Assembly: GCA_046349855.1 (NCBI GenBank)
Contig: JAXMBM010000012.1
Span: forward strand, 1 to 64,000
Reading direction: 5' to 3'
Length of the DNA: 64,000 nt
Source of the DNA: CAIXSC01 sp046349855
GTDB taxonomy: Bacteria; Planctomycetota; Planctomycetia; Pirellulales; Pirellulaceae
Shown: positions 47,171 to 55,645 of the stretch, piece by piece
Layout: every line of letters starts with the position of its first letter
Numbering within the stretch: position 1 is the first letter of the stretch
Position numbers and translations under genes: made by a program
The notes under the pieces: model-generated
Told to the model about the DNA's origin: nothing
Databases searched by the model: none
The model's input: the letters and a program-made list of their open reading frames with translations, nothing else

Positions 47171-47511
47171 GGGAGTTGAACGTATCCGCGGACTGTGCGT
47201 CCGACCCTTGCCGGGAGGCCGAATGGATGACGAAGCCTGCCACTACCGCCGCTGTTGTCATCTTAGTTCCAGGCTGGCGCAGAAGGAGCCATCGCGCATC
47301 CTTCCCCGCTCTCCGCCTCCGCCACCCTCGTTACCGCCGGCATAATCGCTACCACGCGCGCCACCGCTTTCTCAACTCTCCCTCCAAGAGAGGCGAAAAA
47401 AGGGGAGAGATCGGCCACGCAGCGGGTGGGTGAGGCGCTGAGAGCGCGGGCTGAGAGCGCTAGCTCAGAAAGCTGGCTGGAAGCGCTAGCTCGAAACGCG
47501 GGCTGGCAGCG
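47171..47511. other. 341-bp gap with a 26-bp repeat array
   Basis: Between the kinase gene and the DUF3365 gene (both minus strand). No gene is seen. GCGCTAGC occurs at 47457, 47483 and 47509, exactly 26 bp apart. The intervening sequence partly matches between units (CTCAGAAAGCTGGCTGGAA against CTCGAAACGCGGGCTGGCA), so this is a degenerate tandem array, and the last unit runs into the end of the DUF3365 gene. AGCGCT and GCTAGC are themselves palindromes. The rest is plain sequence upstream of the kinase. Confidence 0.6.
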
Positions 47512-47518
47512 CTAGCGG
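47457..47518. repeat. 26-bp tandem array around GCGCTAGC
   Basis: Two full and one partial unit share the palindromic core GCGCTAGC. The array ends at the stop codon (TAG) of the DUF3365 gene, so the last core supplies that codon. The placement beyond a gene end suggests a role in termination or mRNA ends, or a planctomycete intergenic repeat family. Confidence 0.75.
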
Positions 47519-48213
47519 TTTTCGGCGGGGGGAGTCAATGGGATCTTCATGACCAGCCCGGCAAACCGCGGCGTCTTCGGGTCGACGCCGAACGTGCCAT
47601 GGCAACTCAGGCAGCCGGCCGCCAACGGAATCGCCTGCGCTCGGCGATAGAACGTTCCTTCCACCGCCTCGTACTCCCCCTTCCCGTCGCGGATGGCCTG
47701 CGCTGCCTGACGCTCAAAGTCATCCTTCGGTTCGTGCGGCAGACTCATCGTCCGCGCATTGACCCCAATCCAGCGCGCCTGCAGATTGCGCTGCCGCCGC
47801 AACTCGTCGAAGATGTCCTCCAGCGCCCGCGCCGGGACCGTCGACCGATCGTTGCGAAAGTACCGTTCGTGGATCACGTCGAGCGTCGCGGCGTACACGG
47901 TGTGCAACAGCTGCGCCTGGGCACGAGCCGCCGCCACCTCGGGCGAGTTGAGCGGCACGGCGGGCGAGGGCACGGCCGGAGCGGGAGCAGCCGCCACGGG
48001 AGCTGCCGTTGCCGGTGCGGGTGTTGCCGGTGCGGGCGCTGCCGGTGCGGGCGCTGCCGGTGCGGGCGCTGCTGGGACGGGCGCTGCTGGGACGGGCACA
48101 GCGGGCGCCCGTTCGTCGCCGTATCCCTGGGCGCTGATCGCCAGCCACAGCCCCCAACCGAACAGGGCACTTCCGCCCAACAGCACGAACCACGGTGCAG
48201 TCAGCCGACTCAT
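47512..48213 (-). CDS. DUF3365/Tll0287-like exported heme protein with Ala-Pro linker
   Basis: 233 residues. A signal segment (WFVLLGGSALFGWGLWLAISA) is followed by an Ala/Pro-rich linker of about 50 residues. The C-terminal 130 residues match the DUF3365 family (IHERYFRNDRSTVPARALEDIFDEL, SLPHEPKDDFERQAAQAI, TFYRRAQAIPL). A single heme site CLSCHG lies near 200. Family members are c-type heme sensor-like PAS folds. The start ATG overlaps the stop of the next gene as ATGA. The pair is probably co-translated. Confidence 0.8.
   Translation of the reverse strand: MSRLTAPWFVLLGGSALFGWGLWLAISAQGYGDERAPAVPVPAAPVPAAPAPAAPAPAAPAPATPAPATAAPVAAAPAPAVPSPAVPLNSPEVAAARAQAQLLHTVYAATLDVIHERYFRNDRSTVPARALEDIFDELRRQRNLQARWIGVNARTMSLPHEPKDDFERQAAQAIRDGKGEYEAVEGTFYRRAQAIPLAAGCLSCHGTFGVDPKTPRFAGLVMKIPLTPPAENR
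48011..48100. repeat. 15-bp tandem repeat, six units (AAPAP)
   Basis: Six units of GCCGGTGCGGGCGCT (the last two with more changes) encode Ala-Ala-Pro-Ala-Pro-type pentapeptides in the linker of the DUF3365 protein on the opposite strand. Confidence 0.92.
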
Positions 48214-49634
48214 TTCCAGTACTCCGGCAAGTCCGTCTTGGTGTCGCGTACAATTTCGCGGATGGCCGTCCGGTCAGCCGCAGAGAGATGAGCATACTTG
48301 TCGAGCGGCGTTTCGGCAGTGAGCACCTGCCACAGCCGCTGGTAGATTTCGCGCCGGATTTCTTCCGGCAACTGGTCGAAGGCGGCCGAGTAGAGCAGAT
48401 AACTGCAGGGATACCGGAACATCCGCTGCCGCAGATCGAATTCCCGCAGCGACCGCCCCTGCCCGTCCCGCGGTCCCCGGCGCGCAAAGTCCTCGGCAAA
48501 CCCCGACTTCCCCGTGACCGGTTGACGCAGCGGATACTCGCCGACAAACAGCAGGTGCTCGACCACCGTTTCCGCTTCCTCCCGCAGCCGCAGCTGAGTT
48601 TCCCGGGAGAGTGTGTCGAGCGGCCGGCCGGCCTCCCGATTCGCCTGCTCCTCCTCGAACAACAACCCCCGCGCCAGGAAACTGGCGTGCGTCAGCCGAT
48701 TGTGCAGGTTGGCCTGATGCTCGAGCACCATCAGGGCCACGATGTCGCTGTGGCCGGTGAGGGCCGCCGAGGGCTCGATCCACTTGGCGAGGTCGCTGGC
48801 GTTCGCACCGCTTTCCAGGTTGAGATTCCGCGGGTCGTCGGCACGGCGGACGACCAGATTGCCCAGGTGCCGATCCTCGCCGTGCTCGCCCGTCACGTAC
48901 CACCCGCCCCAGCGCTCGCGAAACGGACTGTGATGGTCGGTCAGATACGACGGACCCGTCACCACCTGATGCCCGTCCGGCGCCGTCGCCACCGACCGCA
49001 CCATGTGGCCCGGCACGTCGCGGGTGAGCATCGACCCGTGGCACTGCAGGCACTCGTACGTCTGCCGGCGGAACCGCGGCCGTTCCACCTCAAGCTGTTC
49101 CAACAGGTAAAAGTTGGCCCCCAGTCGCGGGTCGACCGCGGACAGTTCGAGATGTCCCCCCTGCACCCACCCGACGTAGGCATCGTCACTGAAATAGATG
49201 GCTCGCGGCGAGCGCGGTGAGATGTACTTCACCTGCAGACTGGTCTTGGAAAACACCAGGACCTGCGACGACCGCGCGACCCCCAGTTGCTCCAGTACCG
49301 CCGGGAGATAGCCGAATCGCCGGTCGAATTCCAGCCGGACCTCGCCCGCCTGCAGGCGTTTCTGCAGTCGCGCGACCGCGTCGTCCGGCGTCGACTTGAC
49401 GTAGTTGATGGGAGGCCGTTCCAACTCCACCTGCCCGCGCGCGGCCGTCCCCGACAACCCGACCAGCCACCCCGCGACAAGAACGCAGCCGACGAGTCGT
49501 CCCGTGCCTTGCCCGTTCACACTCCGCCCGTTCACGCTCCGCCCGCCCAGGACCTGCGGCAGGCAGCCACCCGTCGCGGCCCCAAGCTGACGCGGTTGAG
49601 ACTTCTCGGATGGAGACCTCTGGGAGCGGACCAT
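48210..49634 (-). CDS. Exported c-type cytochrome-like protein of unknown function
   Basis: 474 residues. A basic N-terminus with a doubled GRSVN repeat precedes the signal segment LVGCVLVAGWLVGLSGTAARG. The mature part contains one heme site (YECLQCHGSMLTRDV near 195). The regions HRLTHASFLARGLLFEEEQANREAG and RMFRYPCSYLLYSAAFDQLPEEIRREIYQRLWQVL are typical helical blocks of a conserved planctomycete protein family. Its function is not known. The ATGA overlap with the DUF3365 gene makes them likely partners in one redox or sensory unit. The ATG at 49634 gives the longest leader; a later start is possible. Confidence 0.7.
   Translation of the reverse strand: MVRSQRSPSEKSQPRQLGAATGGCLPQVLGGRSVNGRSVNGQGTGRLVGCVLVAGWLVGLSGTAARGQVELERPPINYVKSTPDDAVARLQKRLQAGEVRLEFDRRFGYLPAVLEQLGVARSSQVLVFSKTSLQVKYISPRSPRAIYFSDDAYVGWVQGGHLELSAVDPRLGANFYLLEQLEVERPRFRRQTYECLQCHGSMLTRDVPGHMVRSVATAPDGHQVVTGPSYLTDHHSPFRERWGGWYVTGEHGEDRHLGNLVVRRADDPRNLNLESGANASDLAKWIEPSAALTGHSDIVALMVLEHQANLHNRLTHASFLARGLLFEEEQANREAGRPLDTLSRETQLRLREEAETVVEHLLFVGEYPLRQPVTGKSGFAEDFARRGPRDGQGRSLREFDLRQRMFRYPCSYLLYSAAFDQLPEEIRREIYQRLWQVLTAETPLDKYAHLSAADRTAIREIVRDTKTDLPEYWK
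49511..49540. repeat. 15-bp direct repeat, two units (GRSVN)
   Basis: Two near-identical 15-mers (GCCCGTTCACACTCC, one change) encode Gly-Arg-Ser-Val-Asn on the opposite strand, in the basic leader of the exported cytochrome-like protein. Confidence 0.85.
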
Positions 49635-49748
49635 CGGCTGGCAATCCCCGGCAGACGTGCAATTACCACTATCTGGATACGGCTATCCAGTTTTACCATC
49701 CAAGGCAGGCGTGTCAATGGCGAATCGTGGTGCCGCAGCCTGAGGGAA

Positions 49749-51173
49749 TCAGGCCGCGGCGGGGGTGCGGTCAGGAGCGGCGGCCAGGGCGAGTCGGCGG
49801 CAGGTGGCCAGCAGCGTCTGGGTGCCCGAGGTCCAGTCGGGCGGCACGTACTCCGCCGGGTCGCGCCGCTTCCAGGAGCGGCCCACCGCGACCGACTCGA
49901 GCAGCAGTTCCACCAGCGACTCGACGCGGTGCGGATCAAAGTAGGCGGCAAAGTCCCCCGCCACCTCGTGATGGACCGGAATGTCGCTCGCCATGACCGG
50001 CAGACGGTGCGTCAGCGCTTCGGCGATCGGCAGTCCGAAACCTTCGCCAAAGGAGGCAAAGAGAAACGTGTCGGCCTGCGAGTAGGCGTGGGCGAGTTCG
50101 GTATCGCTGGCGTCGTCGAACCAGAACAGCTCGCGGTTCAACCGGGGATGCTGGCGCAAGCGGGCGACCAGCGATTCGGTCAGCCAGCCGGGGCGACCGA
50201 CAAGGCAGAGACGGAGATGGGGGTGACGTTGCCAGACCAGGTCGAAGGCGTCGAGCAGCAGGGCGTGGTTCTTCCGCGGCTCGAGCGTGGCGACCGACAG
50301 GTAGATCTGGGGGGTGGGGGAGGTCGCTGGACTCGCGGCCGGCGCGGTGTCGCGGGCGAACGCGGCGGCGAACTGCGGGCGGACGGGTGTGGCCGTGTCG
50401 TGTCGCTTGTCGAGCGAGACACCCAGGGGGAACCAGTCGATGAGATCGGAAGACAGACGCGGTTCGGGAAACTGCCGGGCGACGTAGTCTCGCAGTTCGT
50501 CGCGTACGGTGCGCGAATCGGCGACCAGGAAATCGACTTGGGGCAACGTCTGAACCAGCCAACGGGAAAACTGGGCCGCGATGCGGGGCTGCCAGAACTG
50601 CGGAAAGCGGACCGGCAGGATGTCGTAGATCAGCAGCCCCGTGCGGACGCCCGCCGAGCGGAGCGCGGTGTAGTCGGGGGGGGCCGGATAGAGCCAGGTG
50701 GTGTCGGGCAACAGCAGGACGTCGCCGGGCTGGAAGGAAAGCCGCTGTTGCCGCGCGTTCCACAGCCGCTTCTGCCACTGTGCGGAACACCAGTGTGCGA
50801 TCTGGCGGGGAACAAGCGCCTTGCGGAGGCGGAGCCCGACGGCGGCGCCGGTTTCTCGCAGCGCGCGGCGCAGCGGCGCCTCGTTGGTCGGCGGCAGTTC
50901 GGGGCGCCGCAGGTCGTCCCAGGAAGCGAGTCGATCTTCGGCGACGGTGAACCAGGCGTCGTGCGCGAAGATGGCGGGGCGGCAGGCCGCATCCAGGCGC
51001 GCTCCCGCCAGCACCAGATTGCGTACCACTCGCTGGATGCCGGTCTGATGATCGTGCAGGTAGCTGTAGGTGCAGTCGATCCAGACGCGGGCCGGTCCGC
51101 TCGGCAGGTGCGGGGTCGGTCCCGGCGGTGGCACCGCTGTCGACGCGTCGAGTGCGGTGGAGTTGACGGGCAT
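49749..51173 (-). CDS. Glycosyltransferase family 4-type (GT-B)
   Basis: 474 residues. The C-terminal half has the GT4 signature block: YLSVATLEPRKNHALLLDAFDLV, LCLVGRPGWLTES, FASFGEGFGLPIAEALTHRLPVMASDIPVHHEVAGDFAAYFDP, with the E-x(7)-E motif in that loop. The N-terminal half is a Rossmann-like domain (TGIQRVVRNLVLAGARL, VLLLPDTTWLY). It transfers a sugar to a glycan or lipid acceptor in the cytoplasm. It opens a glycan locus on the minus strand whose next gene is 20-85 bp upstream. ATG 51173 was chosen; an in-frame ATG at 51239 adds 22 residues and is equally open. Confidence 0.85.
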   Translation of the reverse strand: MPVNSTALDASTAVPPPGPTPHLPSGPARVWIDCTYSYLHDHQTGIQRVVRNLVLAGARLDAACRPAIFAHDAWFTVAEDRLASWDDLRRPELPPTNEAPLRRALRETGAAVGLRLRKALVPRQIAHWCSAQWQKRLWNARQQRLSFQPGDVLLLPDTTWLYPAPPDYTALRSAGVRTGLLIYDILPVRFPQFWQPRIAAQFSRWLVQTLPQVDFLVADSRTVRDELRDYVARQFPEPRLSSDLIDWFPLGVSLDKRHDTATPVRPQFAAAFARDTAPAASPATSPTPQIYLSVATLEPRKNHALLLDAFDLVWQRHPHLRLCLVGRPGWLTESLVARLRQHPRLNRELFWFDDASDTELAHAYSQADTFLFASFGEGFGLPIAEALTHRLPVMASDIPVHHEVAGDFAAYFDPHRVESLVELLLESVAVGRSWKRRDPAEYVPPDWTSGTQTLLATCRRLALAAAPDRTPAAA

Positions 51174-51258
51174 CGTGGTCCGCCACCGAGCGTCAGGGCC
51201 GCGGCGTGGTCGGACCGTCCGGGAGCGTGGTGATTCCATGGCTTCGACAACCCGATCA

Positions 51259-52182
51259 TCAAGACGTGACGGAACGCCAGGTGGGGGTGGCGTGGGGCGG
51301 AACGACCGGTGCCGGATGCGGCACTTTCCCGGGATTCTCGGATGGTGGGGCGACACCCCAGGCCAGGCTGGCCAGCCACCGCTGTTCTTCAGCCGGCGCC
51401 TGCGCATAACGTTCGGTCTGGTTGTCCGCAACCAGCAGATTGGGTTGGTCGAGCTGGCGGAAAGTGCGACTCTGCGGCCATTCGGCGGGCAGGTAACCGC
51501 GTCCATCGCGTCCCACCACCAGGGTGGCAAGTCCCCGGGCCAGCACCTGCCGGGTCAGGCTCCGTCGGCCGCTCTCGCAGCGCAGCGCGTCTTCCTTCGT
51601 CGCGATCCGGCGCGGGAAGGCCTGCAGCAGCAGGTCGCGGCGGGCCAGGAAGGCGTTGGTGCGAATGGTCGGATTGGGGAACAGCGGGTAATCAAGCCAC
51701 AGGCGTCCGAGGCGGACCAGGGCCCGCAGGCGGCGGCGGCGAAAGAACGAACCGGGCAGGCTGCGGATCTCGTGCCGCAGATTCTCAGAGGTACTTTCGT
51801 ACGAACCGGTCGCGCCGACCAGCCCCACCCGCGGTTGCTGCAGGCAGGCGTGCAGCTTGCTCAGCCAGTCCTCGGCCTGGAGGACAGAGAACGAATTGAG
51901 AAAGCAGTATTCGGCGTAGTCGGTCTGCTGGACGGCCGTCCGGTAGGCGCCAAGGTCAAACCCTGTGTCAGGCACGCACAGCCGCGTCGCGGTGCACTCG
52001 GCGAGCAGCGGCTCGCAGGCGGCGAATTCCGCGAATTCGGCGGCCGCTGCAAAGCCTTTGCAAAGCAACAGCAGATCGTGGTCGAGGCCGGCCGAGTAGC
52101 GGCGGTACGATTCCAGGAAGCGGCGTACCGGTTCCAAGCCGTTGGCTCGACGTACGAGATGAACTACGGCAACTCGGCCCAT
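51259..52182 (-). CDS. Putative glycosyltransferase-like protein of the glycan locus
   Basis: 307 residues, start at MGRVAVVHLVRRANGLEPV. The layout is a GT-A-like Rossmann start (VAVVHLVR), ECTATRLCVPDTGFDLGAYRTAV, YAEYCFLNSFSVLQAEDWLSKLH, VGLVGATGSYEST, and NPTIRTNAFLARRDLLLQAF. The phrases about tracing a target and 'seeing' a residue are reminiscent of rhamnan-synthesis F/RgpF-type proteins, but the match is loose. Position beside the GT4 gene and the CDP-sugar genes supports a role in glycan assembly. I do not assign a substrate. Confidence 0.5.
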   Translation of the reverse strand: MGRVAVVHLVRRANGLEPVRRFLESYRRYSAGLDHDLLLLCKGFAAAAEFAEFAACEPLLAECTATRLCVPDTGFDLGAYRTAVQQTDYAEYCFLNSFSVLQAEDWLSKLHACLQQPRVGLVGATGSYESTSENLRHEIRSLPGSFFRRRRLRALVRLGRLWLDYPLFPNPTIRTNAFLARRDLLLQAFPRRIATKEDALRCESGRRSLTRQVLARGLATLVVGRDGRGYLPAEWPQSRTFRQLDQPNLLVADNQTERYAQAPAEEQRWLASLAWGVAPPSENPGKVPHPAPVVPPHATPTWRSVTS

Positions 52183-52446
52183 GCGCGTCCCTGCAGCGGA
52201 TCCCTGCCCCTTGCCGCCGCCACGTTGGGCGGCGCGGTCTCGCCCGGCACTTCCTGCGCCGGCGGGCGGCTTCGGCGACCGCACAGTCTGCCGCATGCCC
52301 GCGACTTCGTCGAGGTCAGATTTTTTCGCCCCTCCCAGGTACTCAGGTCCCGTTCGCTCTTGACCGTGATTGAGCACGTCTGGTACAGAATTGGCCCGGC
52401 GAAAGAGTCGCCGCACGAAGCCACTCACCTGAAGGGAAGCAGGCGC
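52183..52446. promoter_or_regulatory. Divergent region with a sigma70-like promoter for the CDP-sugar operon
   Basis: It separates the minus-strand glycosyltransferase-like gene from the plus-strand rfbF gene. TTGACC (52360-52365) and TACAGA (52384-52389) are 18 bp apart on the plus strand, a fair fit to a housekeeping-type promoter, ending about 57 bp before the rfbF ATG. GGGAAGCAGG precedes that ATG as a likely ribosome-binding region. No promoter for the minus gene was recognised. Confidence 0.4.
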
Positions 52447-53220
52447 ATGGTGAAGGTTGCCATTCTGGCGGGAGGATTAGGGACACGGCTGGGGGAAGAG
52501 ACGGCGGTCAAGCCGAAGCCGATGGTCGAGATCGGCGGGCGCCCCATGCTGTGGCATATCATGACCCACTACGCGGGTTATGGTCACAACGAATTCCTGG
52601 TAGCGCTCGGCTACAAGGGGGAAGTGATCAAGGATTACTTCCTCAACTACTATTGCCGTCGCAGCAGCCTGACCATCGATCTGGCTCAGGGGGACGTGCG
52701 GGCGCACACCAGTCAGTGTGAGGACTGGCGCGTCCATCTGGTGGACACGGGGGCCCACAGCGAGACGGGCGGGCGCGTCAAGCGGCTCCAGCCCTGGCTG
52801 GGCCGGAGCACGTTCATGCTCACCTACGGCGACGGGATCGGCGACGTCGACCTGCAGGCGGTGCTGGCGTTTCACCGCCGCCACGGCCGGCTGGCCACGA
52901 TCACGGCGGTGCGTCCGCCGGCGCGGTTCGGCAGCATCGATTTCCTGGGAGACCAGGTGGTCCGATTCGTGGAAAAGCCGCAAGCCGGAGAAGGCTGGAT
53001 CAACGGCGGCTTCTTCGTCCTCGAACCGGAAGTGCTCGACCTCATCCCCGATGACGCCACGTCGTTCGAGCGCCACACGCTCGAACATCTGGCCGCGGAA
53101 GGGCAGCTGATGGCCTACCGGCACGACGGCTTCTGGCAGTGCATGGATACGCTGCGCGACGTGAACTACCTCGAAAAGCTCTGGAGCGGCGGGGCCGCAC
53201 CGTGGCGGAAGGCGGCCTGA
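52447..53220 (+). CDS. rfbF: Glucose-1-phosphate cytidylyltransferase
   Basis: 257 residues. ILAGGLGTRLGEETAVKPKPMVEIGGRPMLWHIM is the nucleotidyltransferase signature, and VDTGAHSETGGRVKRLQPWLG and LTYGDGIGDVDLQAVLAFHRRHG match RfbF closely. It makes CDP-glucose from glucose-1-phosphate and CTP in the cytoplasm. It opens a plus-strand operon with the CDP-glucose 4,6-dehydratase next. The start was chosen at the ATG giving the family N-terminus; the open frame extends far upstream but reads as noise. Confidence 0.93.
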   Translation: MVKVAILAGGLGTRLGEETAVKPKPMVEIGGRPMLWHIMTHYAGYGHNEFLVALGYKGEVIKDYFLNYYCRRSSLTIDLAQGDVRAHTSQCEDWRVHLVDTGAHSETGGRVKRLQPWLGRSTFMLTYGDGIGDVDLQAVLAFHRRHGRLATITAVRPPARFGSIDFLGDQVVRFVEKPQAGEGWINGGFFVLEPEVLDLIPDDATSFERHTLEHLAAEGQLMAYRHDGFWQCMDTLRDVNYLEKLWSGGAAPWRKAA

Positions 53221-53270
53221 CCGACGGCAGACGCTCGACCGCAGCCGGCAACCACAGGGAGGTGGTTTCG

Positions 53271-54446
53271 ATGGATCCAAGTTTCTGGTCAGGACGGCGC
53301 GTGCTGGTGACCGGCCACACGGGCTTCAAGGGGAGCTGGCTGGCACTGTGGCTGCAGCGGATGGGGGCCCACGTTTGCGGATTGGCGCTGGCGCCGCCGA
53401 CCCAACCGAGCCTCTTTGATCGTGCCGGCGTCGCCGCCGGTCTGGTCGACCTGCGAGTCGACGTGCGGGATGCGGACGCGGTCCGGCAAGCGCTGACCGA
53501 CCATCCTCCCGAGATCATCTTTCACTTGGCGGCGCAGCCACTGGTGCGTTTGTCGTACGCCGATCCGGTGACGACGTATGCCACGAACGTCATGGGCACC
53601 GTCCACCTGCTGGAAGCGGCGCGACGCGTCGCGTCGCTGCGGTCGGTGGTGGTGGTGACCAGCGACAAATGCTACGAGAACCGCGAGTGGAACTGGGGGT
53701 ATCGCGAATCCGATCCGCTCGGCGGGCACGATCCGTACAGTTCCAGCAAGGGTTGTACGGAGCTGGTGGCCGCGGCCTATCGCCGGTCGTTCTTCTCCAC
53801 CGCGGCGACACCGGTGGGACTGGCGACGGTGCGGGCGGGAAACGTGATTGGCGGCGGCGACTGGGCGGCCGACCGGATCGTGCCCGACATCCTGCGGGCT
53901 CTGCAACGGGACGAGTCGATTCTCGTACGGAATCCGCGGGCGATTCGCCCCTGGCAACATGTCCTCGAACCCCTGCGCGGCTACCTGACGCTCGCCCAGC
54001 AGCTGACCGAACATCCGGCCGACTGGTCGGAAGGCTGGAATTTCGGGCCGTCCGAAGAGGATGCCCGGCCGGTCGAGGAGCTGGTGGAACGAGCCATTGC
54101 CTTGTGGGGCAGCGGCGCCTGGCACACTCCGCTCGACCGCCGCCCGCTCCATGAAGCGCGCCGCTTGAAGCTCGATTGCAGCCAGGCTCAGGAACGACTG
54201 GGCTGGCGGCCACGACTGAACCTGGACGCCGCACTCCGCCTCACGGTCGAGTGGCATCGGGCGGAGCAGGCGGGAGTGGACATGCGCGATTTCACCTGGC
54301 GGCAGATCGAAGAGTATCAATCCCTCGCCGGTCGCGTCGACAGTCGCGCGCCCCGGCCCTCCAGTTCCTCCAGTTCCTCTGCTCGAGAGCACCTCCCATG
54401 TCATCCTCCGCAGCGCAGTGCCGATCGTGCGGCCAAGGCGGTCTGA
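53271..54446 (+). CDS. rfbG: CDP-glucose 4,6-dehydratase
   Basis: 391 residues. The extended SDR start GRRVLVTGHTGFKGSWLALWLQ carries the NAD-binding GxxGxxG. The Ser/Thr of VVVTSDKCYEN and Tyr/Lys of DPYSSSKG form the catalytic triad, and AVRAGNVIGGGDWAADRIVPDILRA is typical of RfbG. The product is CDP-4-keto-6-deoxyglucose. AGGGAGG lies 9 nt before the ATG. The last about 20 codons run into the next gene; the frame ends 49 bp past its ATG. That tail is Ser/Arg-rich and perhaps not conserved. Confidence 0.92.
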   Translation: MDPSFWSGRRVLVTGHTGFKGSWLALWLQRMGAHVCGLALAPPTQPSLFDRAGVAAGLVDLRVDVRDADAVRQALTDHPPEIIFHLAAQPLVRLSYADPVTTYATNVMGTVHLLEAARRVASLRSVVVVTSDKCYENREWNWGYRESDPLGGHDPYSSSKGCTELVAAAYRRSFFSTAATPVGLATVRAGNVIGGGDWAADRIVPDILRALQRDESILVRNPRAIRPWQHVLEPLRGYLTLAQQLTEHPADWSEGWNFGPSEEDARPVEELVERAIALWGSGAWHTPLDRRPLHEARRLKLDCSQAQERLGWRPRLNLDAALRLTVEWHRAEQAGVDMRDFTWRQIEEYQSLAGRVDSRAPRPSSSSSSSAREHLPCHPPQRSADRAAKAV

Positions 54447-55627
54447 AAGAGATCCTGTCCCTCGGTCGAACGCCGCTGGCCAACGCCCTGCTGCAAGAAA
54501 GCGATCTCGCGCAGCCCGAGGCCACCTATCCGCTCGACCTCGCCTGGTGCCCGCACTGCGCGCTGGTGCAGATCACCGAGACCGTATCGCCGGAGGTCCT
54601 GTTCCGCGAGTACGCCTATTTTTCGTCGTTCTCCGAGACCATGCTGCGGCATGCCGAAGAGCTGGCGGGCGAGCTGCGGCAGCGGCTGAAGCTGAATTCC
54701 GACAGCCTGGTGATCGAGGCGGCCAGCAACGACGGTTACCAGCTGCAGTACTATCAGCGGGCCGGAGTCAACGTGCTGGGGATCGAGCCGGCGCGGAACA
54801 TCGCGGCGGTCGCTCGCCAGCGCGGCATCCCCACCGTGGCGGAATTCTTCGGGCGCGAGTGCGCTCAACAGCTGGTCGCGGAAGGGCGGCGCGCCGACGT
54901 GTTCCACGCCCACAATGTGCTGGCCCACGTCCCCGACCTTAACGGATTCGTCGCCGGCATCGCCACCGTCCTCCAGCCGACCGGCGTCGCCGTGATCGAA
55001 GCCCCCTACGCCAAGGATCTGTTTGACCACGTCGAATTCGACACGATCTACCACGAGCACCTGTGCTACTTCTCGCTGACGGCGCTCGAACGTCTGTTTC
55101 AGCGCCACGGGCTGCAGATCGTCGACGTGCGGCGCGTCGCGATCCACGGAGGCTCGCTGCAGGTGCATCTCGCGCGCACCGGCCAACACACCCCGACTCC
55201 CGCCGTCGCCCAGCTGCTGGCGGAAGAAGCCACCTGGGTGACGGACGACGCCTTCTATCGTCGCTTCGGCGAACGGGTCGAGCAGCTCCGGGCCAACCTG
55301 GTCAGCCTGCTCACCCAGCTGAAACAGGACGACAAGCGAATTGCCGTCTACGGTGCCTCGGCCAAAGGGGCCACGCTGCTCAACTACTGCCGCATCGGCA
55401 GCGACCTGCTGGACTACGTCGTCGATCGCAGCACGGTGAAGCAGGGACGCTATACGCCGGGGACGCATCTGCGGATCCACGATCCCGCGCGGCTCGTCGA
55501 GGAGATGCCCGACTACGTCCTGCTGCTCACCTGGAACTTCGCCGACGAGATTCTGCGGCAGCAGGCCGAGTACCGGCGCCGCGGCGGGCGGTTCATCATT
55601 CCCATTCCGGAACTGAAAGTCGCCTGA
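54398..55627 (+). CDS. Class I SAM-dependent C-methyltransferase (zinc-binding, Methyltransf_13/14 type)
   Basis: 409 residues. The N-terminal zinc ribbon has CRSCG and CPHC pairs. The SAM domain shows SDSLVIEAASNDGYQLQYY, GIEPARNIAAVARQRGIPTVAEFF and DVFHAHNVLAHVPDLNGFV. The C-terminal domain has IAVYGASAKGATLLNYCRIG and VVDRSTVKQGRYTPGTHL, as in NDP-hexose C-methyltransferases (NovU, TylC3 and similar). These methylate the C3 carbon of NDP-4-keto sugars. Following rfbG directly, with overlap, it likely acts on CDP-4-keto-6-deoxyglucose. The ATG at 54398 was chosen from the zinc ribbon position. Confidence 0.85.
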   Translation: MSSSAAQCRSCGQGGLKEILSLGRTPLANALLQESDLAQPEATYPLDLAWCPHCALVQITETVSPEVLFREYAYFSSFSETMLRHAEELAGELRQRLKLNSDSLVIEAASNDGYQLQYYQRAGVNVLGIEPARNIAAVARQRGIPTVAEFFGRECAQQLVAEGRRADVFHAHNVLAHVPDLNGFVAGIATVLQPTGVAVIEAPYAKDLFDHVEFDTIYHEHLCYFSLTALERLFQRHGLQIVDVRRVAIHGGSLQVHLARTGQHTPTPAVAQLLAEEATWVTDDAFYRRFGERVEQLRANLVSLLTQLKQDDKRIAVYGASAKGATLLNYCRIGSDLLDYVVDRSTVKQGRYTPGTHLRIHDPARLVEEMPDYVLLLTWNFADEILRQQAEYRRRGGRFIIPIPELKVA

Positions 55628-55645
55628 CCCGAGAAGGACCAGCGT

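Noticed and set aside
53271..55627. RfbG-methyltransferase gene fusion
   Set aside because: The two are in different frames; the overlap of 49 bp is only a shared end, and the second has its own ATG and zinc ribbon.
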